From Dicyema japonicum (taxonomy: Eukaryota; Dicyemida; Rhombozoa; Dicyemidae), in contig RDEW01000002.1 of the NCBI GenBank assembly GCA_011109175.1, positions 330,579 to 394,578 of the forward strand: 64,000 nucleotides of DNA. Direction: 5' to 3'. Made by a program: the position numbers and the translations under genes. The notes under the pieces are model-generated. The model did not search any database. It was not told where the DNA came from and saw only the letters and a list, made by a program, of their open reading frames with translations. This document shows positions 54,681 through 64,000 of this stretch, in pieces; the stretch's first letter is position 1, and every line of letters starts with the position of its first letter.

Positions 54681-56860
54681 GTGAGCGCTGTAGGTTAATT
54701 GAGCGAGTTTTGCTCGTCATCTAAAGAAGGAATAGCCACGCAGTCAGGGTGGTCGTAATATGACCATTTGCTTACTTTTTTCCGTAATAAATTCGTCCAT
54801 TGTGCTTTATAGATTAATTTAAATTATGGCGATATCGGTGAATTATCAAAAATATATTCATTTGTAAATTATCAGAACTTTAATTTATCTGAATGGGGTG
54901 ATGATGACAAGAGGGTTTGTCAATTTCACGTACATAAATACAATGTTTGGAAGATAGAGTGAATACTTGAAGAAGTGGTTTTTCTTGACAGCAGGAGGTA
55001 GATTTGTTCTTTGACTGTCCGGATGTGAGAAATAGGATCTGGAATTTTGGGGATTGTCCAAAAACTAAAACTCGGTCCATAAACACGGACATGAGGATTT
55101 TTTTTATTTGAGGATGTTTGTGTGTCTTTAATCGCCAGTGTGGTCGAGAAAAATCCGACTGGCTTACAGTCTACTAGATGATTTGCCTACTCCCTTTGAC
55201 AATTGGTCGAGTGGGATACTTTGTAATAGTCTAAAACAGAGGAGATCCATAGATGACGTTGTGGAGAATGCATCATGAAATCGTCCTCAGTCTCTCTAAA
55301 TTTAATTAAGTCTGACTAATCATTTGAAATAATCACTGTGTTCAATGCTGCACGTGTTGTGTAATGATCTCAATATAGTAGAAGTGTTAATTATTGGTTC
55401 TAAAAATATAATCAGTCGTCAACTACTCCTTCACGAGACTACTTTTAAATTAACTGATAGAACTCTAACAACTGCATCATTCGTTAAGTGGATATGAAAA
55501 TTTTGAATGTGATGTTCATCTTTTTACGGACAAGTGTCTTTTTATATTTTTGATTGGGAAAGAATCAATAAATTCAATATTTAGAACTTTTCGGTGTGCA
55601 AATTTAATTTCGAGTTTATCGGTTCGACAAAGAGCTTACTTACCTAATAGATTAAGGGATTGGTATAATCTAAAATAGCGATGATAATAATTAGCTTGAT
55701 TGTGTAATGTCTCTTAAGTGACGATTCAATTATACAGTTACAAATTTGCTTATTAGGTGGTACATCCAATTGGTATGCGAGTTGCTAGAAGAGCATTTGG
55801 AATAATTCGAGTTCATGAATGAATTTCTTGTTTCTTTACAAAGATACAGAGAACCAAGAAAATCTATCCTCTCTGTTTTCTCAAAAAAGAAATTAACTTT
55901 AAATTTATCTAGATTATCATTAAAACCGACTTGTATGTTGTTCTGCTGATTTTTCATTTTTCTTAAATAAAAAAATAATTATTTAAGTTTATAATTAATA
56001 ATTATGAATAATTAGAAAAGTGTTAGAGATAGACTTGGGGTTATATTTAGGGATTGAGTTATGAAAGAATGTAGTCCCATATTATTTTGCTAGAGGCAAA
56101 TAAAAGAAAGTTATCCCGTCATCGCTTTTTAACATCATTTTCTTTGTTAGAATTCAATACGTTTTCGCAGAATACGATTTTTTGAATGACACATCTGCAT
56201 TTTCTAATTTTTAACTTATTATCAATCCATATATGGATTATGAAAATCATGTCATTGATTTTCCAATATTTTCTATTATACTGCTTTGATTTACCGCAAA
56301 GCCCATTCCATAATTTTTTTAGTCCGATCTCACAAACAGAAATCAGTATTCCCCATAGTGTCCTTCAAGTTCATTAGTTTCATAAAGGCATTCAACACTC
56401 ACTCCGTAGTGCTGTAGGTTTTGTCAAACTGAATTTTCCGTATCTTAGAATTGATTCCTCTTACATTGAAAGTCATTGAACTTAAATTCTTTGTGTAATC
56501 AATATAAAATTATCATAAGGCATAATTTTTTTCTTTTTTTTGCTAATTCCTGTAGAGTAATATTCTATTTGTTATTTTTATTGCTGGTGATATGTGGTTA
56601 CTTGGAAGATATATGTTTGTTTTCTTTTCCATTTCTTTATATTTTAATAGTGAGGTCATGTGATGCATCTGTTTTAATTATCAGCAAGGGCCAGGGTGAC
56701 ACGCAAAAGTATCATTTGCTTTCCTTCAATGCAATTAACAGTCATTTTCACATACAAAATAGATGTCGTCGGCACATTTATATGAAATATTTCTTTATTA
56801 GTGAATATGCTAGAAGACATCAGCTTTTTTGCCTGATACTCATTTCTTAGTGCCAGTAAT
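54681..56860. other. Long stretch without recognised gene
   Basis: One island at 55,001-55,120 on the plus strand reads QQEVDLFFDCPDVRNRIWNF, which resembles the zinc-binding region at the end of some LINE reverse transcriptases (HLFFxCPxVRNxW). It is too short to be sure. A 75-codon minus frame (55,730-55,957) and a 124-codon plus frame (56,476-56,850, hydrophobic) show no known motif and are probably chance. Confidence 0.3.
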
Positions 56861-56861
56861 T

Positions 56862-57890
56862 TTTTTTACCCCCAGGATCACTGGGTCAAAGAGAAAGAAA
56901 TAAAAGTTCTCATCTAACTAAGTGATCCCAGACCGACAAAGGTGAGGACGAGTCCGGCGGGTTTGAGAATCCTGAACAGATCTTCTCATTGGACATGGCA
57001 TCTGCTCAAAATTCCTGTATGATTGTAAATAATCCGATAGTATATGGAATAGGGGACATCTCGGTAGAATATCTTTCTTTAATAGTTTCCGTTGTAGTTC
57101 GATTAGAAAGTTTTCAATGGGTTGGATATTGTGTTCTGGTCTAATTAACTTTATTGCAGTTTCCTCGATTGCGGATAATTTCAATGAGAATGATCGTGAC
57201 ATTTGTATTGCCCATGAAGTACTTACATACGTCATCGGTGGTCGGATAAATTGTTTGTAAATCGTTGCAAGGACACCAGTTTGGTCTCTAAGTGTTTGAG
57301 AGCATTGTCAGCCACAGTGGGTGATTCGCATTGAAGTCAGCACAGATAATCACATCTTTTAGTGATGCAAGAGGAGTGAGTATGGGGGCACTTGACTAGC
57401 AGGAACTTAGTGGTGGGAGATATGCGTTGACAATTATTATTGATAGTCATGGGAATCGTACTTTGGTAACCAAGAGTTCGAGATTTTCAAATCCTTTAAG
57501 CATAGTGTAAGCATTGTTTGTTAAGTCCTCAAACGGAATGCCGTTGCGGATAACTTGACAAGACCCCCACCAAGTTTGCCAATTCTGTCACGGCGAATTA
57601 CTATGAATCCCAGAAATACTGGTGTTGAATTCTTTGGAAAAAGTTTAGACTCTTGAATTAGCAACAGATCAATGTGATTTTCTTTCACAAATGTCCCAAG
57701 TTCGAGTATTTTGTTCATGATTCCATTTATGTATAGTTGGACTATTCTGGCTGGTCCATGGTTTGCCTCAACGTCTCCGCAGCGGCGCAGGACTTCCTTA
57801 TTGGCCCACTCGTAAAGATATGGGAAAGTGTGGTTCTTTTTTAAATGCCACCACGTCGTCGGCGAGCCACATGACAATTTTTTAGTAGTA
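56862..57890 (-). pseudogene. LINE B6: endonuclease fused to C-terminus by internal deletion
   Basis: Family B copy on the minus strand. Its leader and 2A-like motif (57,752-57,778) precede the endonuclease: IVQLYINGIMNKILEL, IDLLLIQESKLF, IGKLGGGLV, then in a second frame IIIVNAYLPP and ICADFNANHPLW (about 57,340). Near 57,290 this passes directly into the C-terminal region VLATIYKQFIRPPMTYVSTS and an open stretch to RSGIT-stop at 56,918. The end of the endonuclease and the whole polymerase are missing. The 3' UTR (GGGATCACTTAGTTAG through GGGGGTAAAAAAA) matches B4. Confidence 0.82.
57752..57778 (-). other. 2A-like motif of LINE B6 (GDVEANHGP)
   Basis: RRCGDVEANHGP stands at the same place as in B1 and B2. 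The Pro before Gly is His (CAT, one base from CCT). Confidence 0.58.
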
Positions 57891-57989
57891 ATTATAATAA
57901 TGCATTAATTTGTTTTAAAATATTTAATGTCATCTACTTGGATTAGTTTTAAAAATGTGGATCTTTGTGATAATTTTAAATGAAGATGA

Positions 57990-58235
57990 CATTTCTTCTC
58001 AGAGTAACCTCAATCAAGTCGAGGTCGAAAATATGACAATTATGACCTCCTTGTGGAAGAACTCTCTCTTCTCTACGATTTTCACTTAAAGATTATCCCG
58101 CTGTTATGGTTTGCGATTAAGTTGTCTCGTAATGCTTCAAGAATTATTTAGATTCACTATCCATTGAAGGAGCAAGGAGGACTTTATACAATCAGTTTGT
58201 GTTAAAAGGACTCTCGAAAGCATGCTAATTTAAAC
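57990..58235 (+). pseudogene. Fragment of restriction-like endonuclease LINE, copy 2
   Basis: Decayed relative of 490-730. In successive frames it reads TSQSNLNQVEVEN, then LLVEELSLLYDFHLKIIPLL, then a final VKRTLESMLI, matching TSQDRLKQVEVEK, LLANELSLLYECQVKIIPVV and LKRTLESMLIEH. The PD motif and zinc finger are absent. Same orientation as copy 1. Confidence 0.7.
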
Positions 58236-59089
58236 AATTTTTACTAATTGTGTGATAAATAATTATTTTTTGTCTTTTATTTTATTTTTTCTTTAACATT
58301 CGCTATCTCGTCTCACCTGATTAATTACTATCTTTTTCGGTGTTTCCTGGCATTATATAAACATATTCGCTATAATGCTAGATGATGCCATACATCCGGT
58401 TTAAGACTGTTTAATAGTACTCCCGTTAAAATTAACGTGCCATCATGAAATCGACTGTTCTATGTTTGCATAGTTTCAGTAGTAAACAGCAGTTAGACAA
58501 TTTTATAGCTGTTTGTTCTTCGTAGAATGAATAGCAGGAACAGCTGCATAAGTCATCTATTTTCTTCCATCATGTAAAAACCACCATCTGGTTTATTCAG
58601 AAATACTACATGCATTTTTTCTAGAGTATACGAGCACTCACTAGTACTTTTAAACGATTAATTCTTGATGTCAAATTTTAAGGTTTCTTTATACCATTTT
58701 CCAATTTTTTATTAAAAAAGTAAAATTTTAATTATAAATTTGCCATTCTGTAGTAAGTGGGTTATAAGTTAAAATTTTTAAAATCACACAATATCTAAAG
58801 CTTTCTCTTTTAATTTTCCTGACCAATTCAGTTCGATCAATGTCAATGTCCCGAGCTACGTTGCATGAAGTGAGTCTATCCTAAGTTCTTCAGCCTCGGA
58901 CATCGCCCAAGTTGACGAAATTTTCAATAAACTGGATTAACAAAGGGGATTTATAGCTTTAGTGGAAATGATATATCGATATTGTCTATAGTTTTTTGAT
59001 TTTGTTTAACGCAGCAGTTGCAAGGATCTACCTTCGAAAAATTTTTTCAATGCCTCTAATTAAGCTTTCAAACATGTTTGTATTCCTAA
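58236..59089. other. Stretch without recognised gene
   Basis: AT-rich, possibly containing unrecognisable continuation of the LINE A fragment to its right. No motif is secure. Confidence 0.3.
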
Positions 59090-59570
59090 CTCATTCTTTT
59101 TTTTCATTTTTCTGATATCGAATCTTTCCTTTGGAAAAATTATTCGTTAAAAACCATTTATCAAATTCATCAGGAGAAATTGTCTAACCCTCTGTATCAA
59201 GTCGACGTCTTCAGCATAAATGGACTCAGCTATGTCAACTTCAGAAAAATTTCGAAGATCACGTAATGCATCTTTCTTGTAAATAAAAAACACAAAAGGA
59301 GGAAGGGAGTCCCTTTGAGGAGTAAAACATTATGAAAACATTCTCTTAAAGTAATTCTGCCAATTCGAACTCGTAGCTTTATGTTGGATATAAGGACTCG
59401 TATCAGGAATCCCTCCGTCGCTTTCGGCTTCTTTCAAAGATGAACTTCGACAAACAGTATCGAATTCCATCAGCAAGTCAGTGCAAAGGATTTTAGTCGC
59501 GTATCGTTTTCTTTGGTTTAAAATGCAACACCATTTGTGGCATCAGAATATATGTGTCTTTGATCTCCCT
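59090..59570 (-). pseudogene. LINE A3: reverse transcriptase core fragment
   Basis: Minus strand. LLMEFDTVCRSS corresponds to box A (59,470-59,455). QRDSLPPFVFFIYKKDALRD (about 59,320) corresponds to GVPQGDSLSPILF and the following residues of LINE A1. ESIYAEDVDLI (59,217-59,206 for YAED) is the catalytic loop, with Glu in place of the first catalytic Asp. One frame change lies between box A and box B. Confidence 0.7.
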
Positions 59571-60054
59571 GGCTTGAATACAAAATAACTGTTGCACAAG
59601 TCGGAAAAAGAAGAAAACATACCAAAGAAAGTGTTTTCACAATGTTCGATATAATTAAAATTACTTAAGTAGTCAAAAACTCACTAAAGTTCTACAATGC
59701 TTTCATTGTTCATAACTAGCAGGAAGATGCTCAGAATTGAATTTGATTCATTCTACAAATTGAAAACCATCGAAAATATTTCTCGAACTTGGTGAAATTC
59801 TTTAAACATGGATTACGTTATTTAGACTCTATTCTTTCATAACCACGTAATGGATACTTTTACGTGAAAAATTAATTGAAAATATCATATTTGGCCAAAA
59901 ATCAGCCATTTTCACGAGGACCTAATATGAAAATTTGATCAGAATAACAAATAAATTCTTAAATTAATAAAAAGTAAACATTATTTTAAAAGCCGAGGGT
60001 AAAACCAAACTAGCTAATTGATCCTGACTCGTTCCAGCGATTCTAAATGTCGTC
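59571..60054. other. Mostly unassigned; LINE-like 3' end at 59,990-60,045 (minus)
   Basis: No gene at 59,571-59,989. The complement of 59,990-60,045 reads GGAACGAGTCAGGATCAATT and continues with a TAGTTTGGTTTTACCC stretch. This resembles both the family B 3' UTR and the end of the coding-like fragment in array 2 units U3 and U4 (GGAACGAGTCAGGATC). Probably a shared retroelement 3' terminus. Confidence 0.4.
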
Positions 60055-60352
60055 TCGAAAATTTATCCGTCGATGGACATCCGACGATTGAGATGAAGAT
60101 TGCAAGTTCGCAAATCGTGTGAGGAGTATTCTATAGACAAGGAAGATTAATTCCGAGGAAGGGTCAGGACAACTTCATCTTGCATGTTAAATGTAAAGTT
60201 AGCGAACGGCGGCAAAAAAACTAAAAACAGCCAACGATCTCGATGAATTAAATAACTTGATGAAAAAAAGAGTCCTTGTATGGGAATAGTACTAAGGGTG
60301 CACATGGGAACCTTAATTGTTTTTTGTGTTCTCTACAGTGCCAATAATATAA
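60055..60352 (+). pseudogene. LINE A4: C-terminus and 3' UTR
   Basis: Continues further than LINE A2: after the GTTAGCGAACGGCGGCAAAA block it reads NDLDELNNLMKKRVLVWE, matching MDDLDELRDLAKRRSLWM of LINE A1, and then has the 3' UTR GGGAACCTTAATTGTTTTTT and AGTGCCAATAATATAAAG. This locates the 3' end of the element at about 60,352. Confidence 0.7.
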
Positions 60353-60356
60353 AGTC

Positions 60357-60430
60357 TACCAATCAATAATTGACAATGTAAATCAAAAACGACATATGTC
60401 AATCATTAACGACATTTTGTCAATCAATTC
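60357..60430. repeat. Candidate left terminal repeat of the mariner-like element
   Basis: Contains CCAATCAATAATTGACAATG and two GACAT..TGTCAATCA blocks. The complement of 63,650-63,705 has a similar order (ATCAATAACG, then GTCAATCATTAAC, identical over 13 bases). This could be a terminal inverted repeat, but the 3.3 kb between the two sites is long for a mariner. Confidence 0.25.
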
Positions 60431-60479
60431 TATTCTGGTTCAGAATAAAAACGAATTTTTTAGTATTTAGTCGAATTTC

Positions 60480-61330
60480 AACCCTAATGACCGCATCAAA
60501 TAACCAGGAAAATGAAAGAAACAATATCCAGGAAGGCGTAAAATCTCAAATGAAGTCAGAGAATTCTTTATTAACAACGCTAAGAATTATTTTGGCAATA
60601 CTGAGATCTCCCGAATTATAGATCTTCCTCGTACAATTGTAGCGGAGGATACGAGATATTTGTAAGTGCAAGCACCATCACTGAAAATTCTCAACATTGT
60701 TTCTGGGAGGATAATCTGTAAAAGCACCATTGAGACAAAATTGGAATATGGGACAAATTTCCAAGAAATTTTATTTGACGTTGGTTATAGCCAAATAATC
60801 TTTATAGACGAAGTAGGTTACAATGTTTCCCAGCGTGTCCGCTTTGGAAGACCTGAAAGAGATTTTTCTGCGCGTATTAGTGTGCCACACGTACGTAGTA
60901 GAAATATTTCAGTAATGGATGCAATGACTGTACATGGTATGGTCTATCATTCTATTGTTGATGGTGCAGGTAAGAGGAAATCTTTAGAAATCTCTTGATT
61001 CGACTTATGGGAGTTTGTGAAACTAAAAAAATTTCGGATCCTTACTTTGTCATTAACAATTCTAGGATTCACCATTACAATAGATTCACTAAGTAATCCA
61101 ATCCACAACCTCAAGATATTATATTTTGCTCTATACTTACCATTCCTTAATCCAACTGAAAGTTTGTTATCAAAATGGATAGTTCTGTGAAGTATCTCAT
61201 CTTCTTACGAATTGATTATTCCAGAAAACTGTGGAGGACACTTCAGAAGGATGAAAAGATACACTATGAGTGCAGTTAATGGTGAAATTATCAATGAACA
61301 ATTTTTTGTGTTTAACTAATATTATTTTAA
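60480..61330 (+). pseudogene. Tc1/mariner-type (DDE_3) transposase, inactivated
   Basis: Cut-and-paste transposase split into at least three frames. An N-terminal helix-turn-helix reads GRRKISNEVREFFINNAKNY, then GNTEISRIIDLPRTIV (about 60,530-60,640). The main open stretch (60,666-60,998) has the first catalytic Asp in IIFIDEVGYNVSQRVRFGR (codon at 60,810), then VPHVRSRNISVMDAMTVHG. The second site reads VINNSRIHHYN with Asn (AAC, 61,055) where the family has Asp. The Glu region follows as LYLPFLNPTESLLSKW (GAA at 61,158). Loss of the second Asp plus frame changes make it dead. Family placement is firm; the exact clade is not. Confidence 0.85.
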
Positions 61331-61439
61331 AATTTTCTGTCCTAATTGTTTGACGAAGTGTCGTTGTTAATTGCTTATTGTCGTGAAAATGAAAATGAAT
61401 TAAACAACAGGTTATAGAATAAGTATCTATCAGTCCGCC

Positions 61440-61830
61440 GGTTGGCCTGGACTGTTCATCCGGGTACCCCTTTTCCTTGCTAACCATCCATTTGCTGGTC
61501 TAGGCAGTTACACATCCTAATTTCATCTCCAGAACGTTGTAGATACAAAGGCAGTACGCCCATTTCCAGTTAATTCTCCCTTTGTAGGTCCTTTCCCCAG
61601 TATATTCTTCCACAGTCGTCCCAAACCGTCCTGTTGAGACCGATGATGTGGTTAACAAAGTCTCGTGTAGATCCCAAGTCGAATGTAGGGAATAATTGAT
61701 GTGGATACCCCCTGTAGGTCCCAACTCCAGTATTTACTTCCACAGTAGTCCCAGGTCCTGTAGGGATCAATGCTCTGGGTAACAAAGTCCCGTGTAGATC
61801 CGGATACGAATGTGGGGATCAATTGGTGTG
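61440..61830 (-). repeat. Direct tandem duplication of about 127 bp
   Basis: Two copies (about 61,580-61,705 and 61,706-61,830) share TGTAGGTC, CTTCCACAGT.GTCCCA, AACAAAGTC.CGTGTAGATCC and ATGTGGATAC blocks, about 75% identical by eye. On the minus strand they encode repeated STRDFVT/N, then RTWDYCG or RTVWDDCGR, then KYW/IYW motifs, so the duplication may have been coding. The protein is unrecognised. Confidence 0.6.
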
Positions 61831-62246
61831 GATACTTGGTCCAACTTGGAAAATATCTGGAGATTTTGACCTTTTGGCCACTGCGTCACCAAAATGTTCC
61901 TTCGTTTTGTAGAATATGTTCAATCGGCCCGTAATATGTTTCTCCACCTTGTAATATGTCACAGGCGCTACGCGTTACCGAGCACTACGCGTTACACTAG
62001 TGGAATTAGAAAAAAAAATCAAAAAAATTTTTTTGATTTAATTTAGTAAATTAATATATATAATTTGACCAAACTATTGCTAAAAGTAAGAACTTTTTAT
62101 GAATTTTTAGAATTTCTTACAATTATAATTGATAAGAACTTTCTTTAAATATAAGTATATAAATAACAAAAATAATTTTGTTAACAAATTATTTTTTACT
62201 ATATGTAAAACAATTCTAAGTGCTTCTGCCAGAGTTTTAACTTTAA
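61831..62246. other. AT-rich stretch without gene
   Basis: Includes a small duplication (CGCTACGCGTTAC and GCACTACGCGTTAC near 61,970-61,995) and long A/T runs. No motif. Confidence 0.3.
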
Positions 62247-62394
62247 GTCCCAACTGAGTTCTTGCGAAAACTCAGAGGATTGCTTGCCAGAAAGAAAAGG
62301 GATCAACGAGAAGGGTTATGGCTAAGACAAAAGATTGGAATTGCCATACTCCGAGGGAACTCGTTCGCAATCCACGCAGCAAGCTTCTTGAACT
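62247..62394 (+). pseudogene. Second copy of the RGNSFAIH fragment
   Basis: The plus strand reads PTEFLRKLRGLLARKKRDQR, then LRQKIGIAILRGNSFAIHAA and FLN-stop, matching the minus-strand frame at 37,336-37,530. The match begins near codon 3 and runs past the stop to about 62,408. Two TAA codons lie just upstream. Confidence 0.5.
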
Positions 62395-62589
62395 GACATT
62401 TGTTTAATTTTTAAAAAAAAAAAACTTATATTAATAAAAGACCCAACTAAAAAACTATGAGAATAACCTGGCCGATTTTTGAATGAGGTTCATTGGGTAT
62501 TTCCCAGAGCTGCAAACGCTTCTTAAAAAGATATTGGGAAAAAAGTTTTTTTTATTAATTTAAAAATAAGATCATGTAAAAATTATTCA

Positions 62590-62850
62590 TCTTTGTAATG
62601 ATCATGGAAGGTTGGGAAAACTAATAGGTACGGCACCAGGCCTCATAAAACATGAAACGACGTCCTGGTATAGAGTGTAGAATCTCTTAGACAAGGGTGT
62701 TACAGGCCATTAGCGACGAGAGATATACAAGGGGAGAATGGCCTGCTTTCGTGGGTATTCCTCAAGCCGGAAGTTGGAGATACACTCCAATGTCGAACGG
62801 AAGATCCCGTCCAATATGTGCGAGTTGGTCGAATTTTTGCTCGTTGTATT
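62590..62850 (-). pseudogene. Retroelement C-terminal fragment, family D copy 3
   Basis: On the minus strand EIFRSTLECISNFRLEEYPR corresponds to NEIFRSTAEHIFN of D1; further left the complement of GGTGTTACAGGCCATTAGCG matches D1 and D2. The plus-strand open frame at 62,697-62,972 is a shadow. Confidence 0.45.
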
Positions 62851-62959
62851 GTCTGTCGTGCATTAAATCAATTACCAGTAACTTCACGTCCACTCCATAC
62901 ATAATTCCACTCCAACTGCTTCCTTTTATGTTTTTAGTCCCAACACTTATCCTCGGGTA

Positions 62960-63290
62960 TCATCTTAGATAGTGATTGTCTGATTGAAGCGTTCGATGAT
63001 CCTTTGACTCCTTGGATTGTTAGGAATATTATGAATTTGTTAGACGTTTAAGCAGTCACATAATTCTCTTACATGGAATATCTCATTCTGACACAACTTT
63101 CCGAATAATTTCTCTTTTCACGAAAAAAATATCTTTCATTGCAATATTGTTCCAATGTGTTGTTGTCAATAATAGGTCAATTGATGAATTTGCGAGGCCA
63201 CTAATTATTAGAGAAAATGACAATTTTTTTTGTTTCCATTTGTGTCTTTATGGTATAACCTTCCATTGATAGATAAAAAAATTGTTTGAC
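62960..63290 (-). pseudogene. rve-type integrase core fragment
   Basis: Minus strand, in one frame at 63,120-62,960: HVRELCDCLNV, a stop, QIHNIPNNPRSQRIIERFNQ and TI. The pattern (xELCxxLNV.xIH, then NPRSQGxIERFNxTI) is the end of the catalytic core of retroviral-type integrases of LTR retrotransposons, Polintons and Ginger-type transposons, where the Glu of ERFN is catalytic. Upstream frames (about 63,290-63,130) are broken. No reverse transcriptase or LTR accompanies it, so the class of element is open. Confidence 0.6.
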
Positions 63291-63824
63291 TTTTGAGTAA
63301 ATCGTTATTTTTTGTCTTGTCATTAGATCGACGATCTCCTTCTCTTCCATTATTTTCATTATATCAATTTATTCTTAGGTTGTTTTAACGAAAGATGGAG
63401 CAATCAACTTCAGTTTATAAAACTCGCCTGTATTATGCTATTTAAAGTTTAAAAATTGTTGCGCCTTCCAAAAATATTTAAATTAAATTTTTTAATTTTA
63501 AATATAATAAATGAAAAAAATATGTGTAAAGTTTAATAAAAAATGCTTGAAATTGTAAATTTGAGCATTATGTAACGCGTAGATAAGTTCAATCGACTTG
63601 TAATACTTTTCTTCGCATTTGAGGAGATTCCCTTGCAGTGCAAAAGGTTAATGATTGACTATTTATTGACGTTGTTTCGTTATTGATAGGATAGGAAGAT
63701 CCTATAATAAATAAGTCATATGGTTCCTCACTGGTGAAATCACGGGGTCTTACGTACGTCATGGATTTGATTGAGCTGAGACAAGTGGATGTCAGTATAT
63801 ATTGACCTTATTCTTCTAGTTGTC
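63291..63824. other. Stretch without recognised gene
   Basis: AT-rich. Includes the candidate right terminal repeat of the mariner-like element (63,650-63,705) and, on the plus strand near 63,765, LRQVDVSIY, similar to a frame at 51.2 kb. Confidence 0.3.
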
Positions 63825-63998
63825 TCAACCACGATAATTAAGAACGTCAACCGATCTATAAGCCCTTTGTATTTCTTCCGCTTGCCTTCTCAGCTGTACG
63901 TCCGGAACGTACAGCGTGTCTACCGCATCCCTGACGATATTGAAAGGCATCGTAATCAAAATTGATTTAATTGACGAGAAGCGACTGCCTTTACTGCT
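63825..63998 (-). CDS. Partial ORF running off the right edge
   Basis: A minus-strand frame, open from the window edge to TGA at 63,825: FSSIKSILITMPFNIVRDAV, YVPDVQLRRQAEEIQRAYRS and DVLNYRG-stop. The composition looks like coding sequence and is less AT-rich than the neighbourhood. I do not recognise the family; the start lies outside the window. Confidence 0.3.
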   Translation of the reverse strand, partial: SSKGSRFSSIKSILITMPFNIVRDAVDTLYVPDVQLRRQAEEIQRAYRSVDVLNYRG

Positions 63999-64000
63999 GC

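Noticed and set aside
56476-56850. 124-codon hydrophobic ORF
   Set aside because: Composition follows the AT-rich background (Phe/Ile/Leu/Tyr), with no motif or relative in the window.

Overview
This is an AT-rich, repeat-dominated piece of eukaryotic nuclear DNA. I found no convincing host gene. What can be recognised is transposable-element debris: two families of APE-type LINE, a LINE with a C-terminal restriction-like endonuclease, a tRNA-headed SINE, a Tc1/mariner-type transposase, a Tigger/CENP-B-type helix-turn-helix, two hAT pieces and an rve integrase piece. This mix fits an invertebrate animal or a large-genome parasite of one. The species cannot be fixed from the sequence, and nothing looks prokaryotic.

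Layout. 0-5.5 kb: tail of a restriction-like-endonuclease LINE, a nearly full-length but frameshifted APE LINE (family A), and a decayed reverse transcriptase. 6.5-15 kb: array 1, a unit of about 3.08 kb present twice plus a 490-bp partial copy, with an older diverged relative at 6.5-7.2 kb. 15.3-33.5 kb: array 2, four full units (two of 3.72 kb, two of 3.37 kb) plus a partial fifth. It is bounded on the left by an inverted copy and on the right by the best-preserved copy of a small coding-like module. That module occurs in both arrays, on the minus strand left of 16 kb and on the plus strand right of it. Units of array 2 carry a heat-shock-element-like run, and two units contain the SINE with a target-site duplication.

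33.5-38 kb is mostly unassigned. 38-46.7 kb is a stack of LINE family B: copy B1 landed in a Tigger fragment; copy B2 follows it and is itself interrupted by a reversed SINE and by a reversed, 5'-truncated LINE (B3). B3 holds the only long intact coding frame of the window, a 530-codon reverse transcriptase. 46.4-64 kb holds short, decayed fragments: internally deleted B copies, LINE A 3' ends, three retroelement C-terminal pieces (family D, so named here), two further endonuclease-domain fragments, hAT, mariner and integrase pieces, and small repeats.

The elements do not form a pathway. They record successive insertions: LINE A, hAT and endonuclease LINE (oldest and most broken), array formation, SINE insertion into units before they were duplicated, then LINE B2, and last the SINE and B3 inserted into B2. 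Names such as A1, B2, D1, U1 are labels used only in this annotation.
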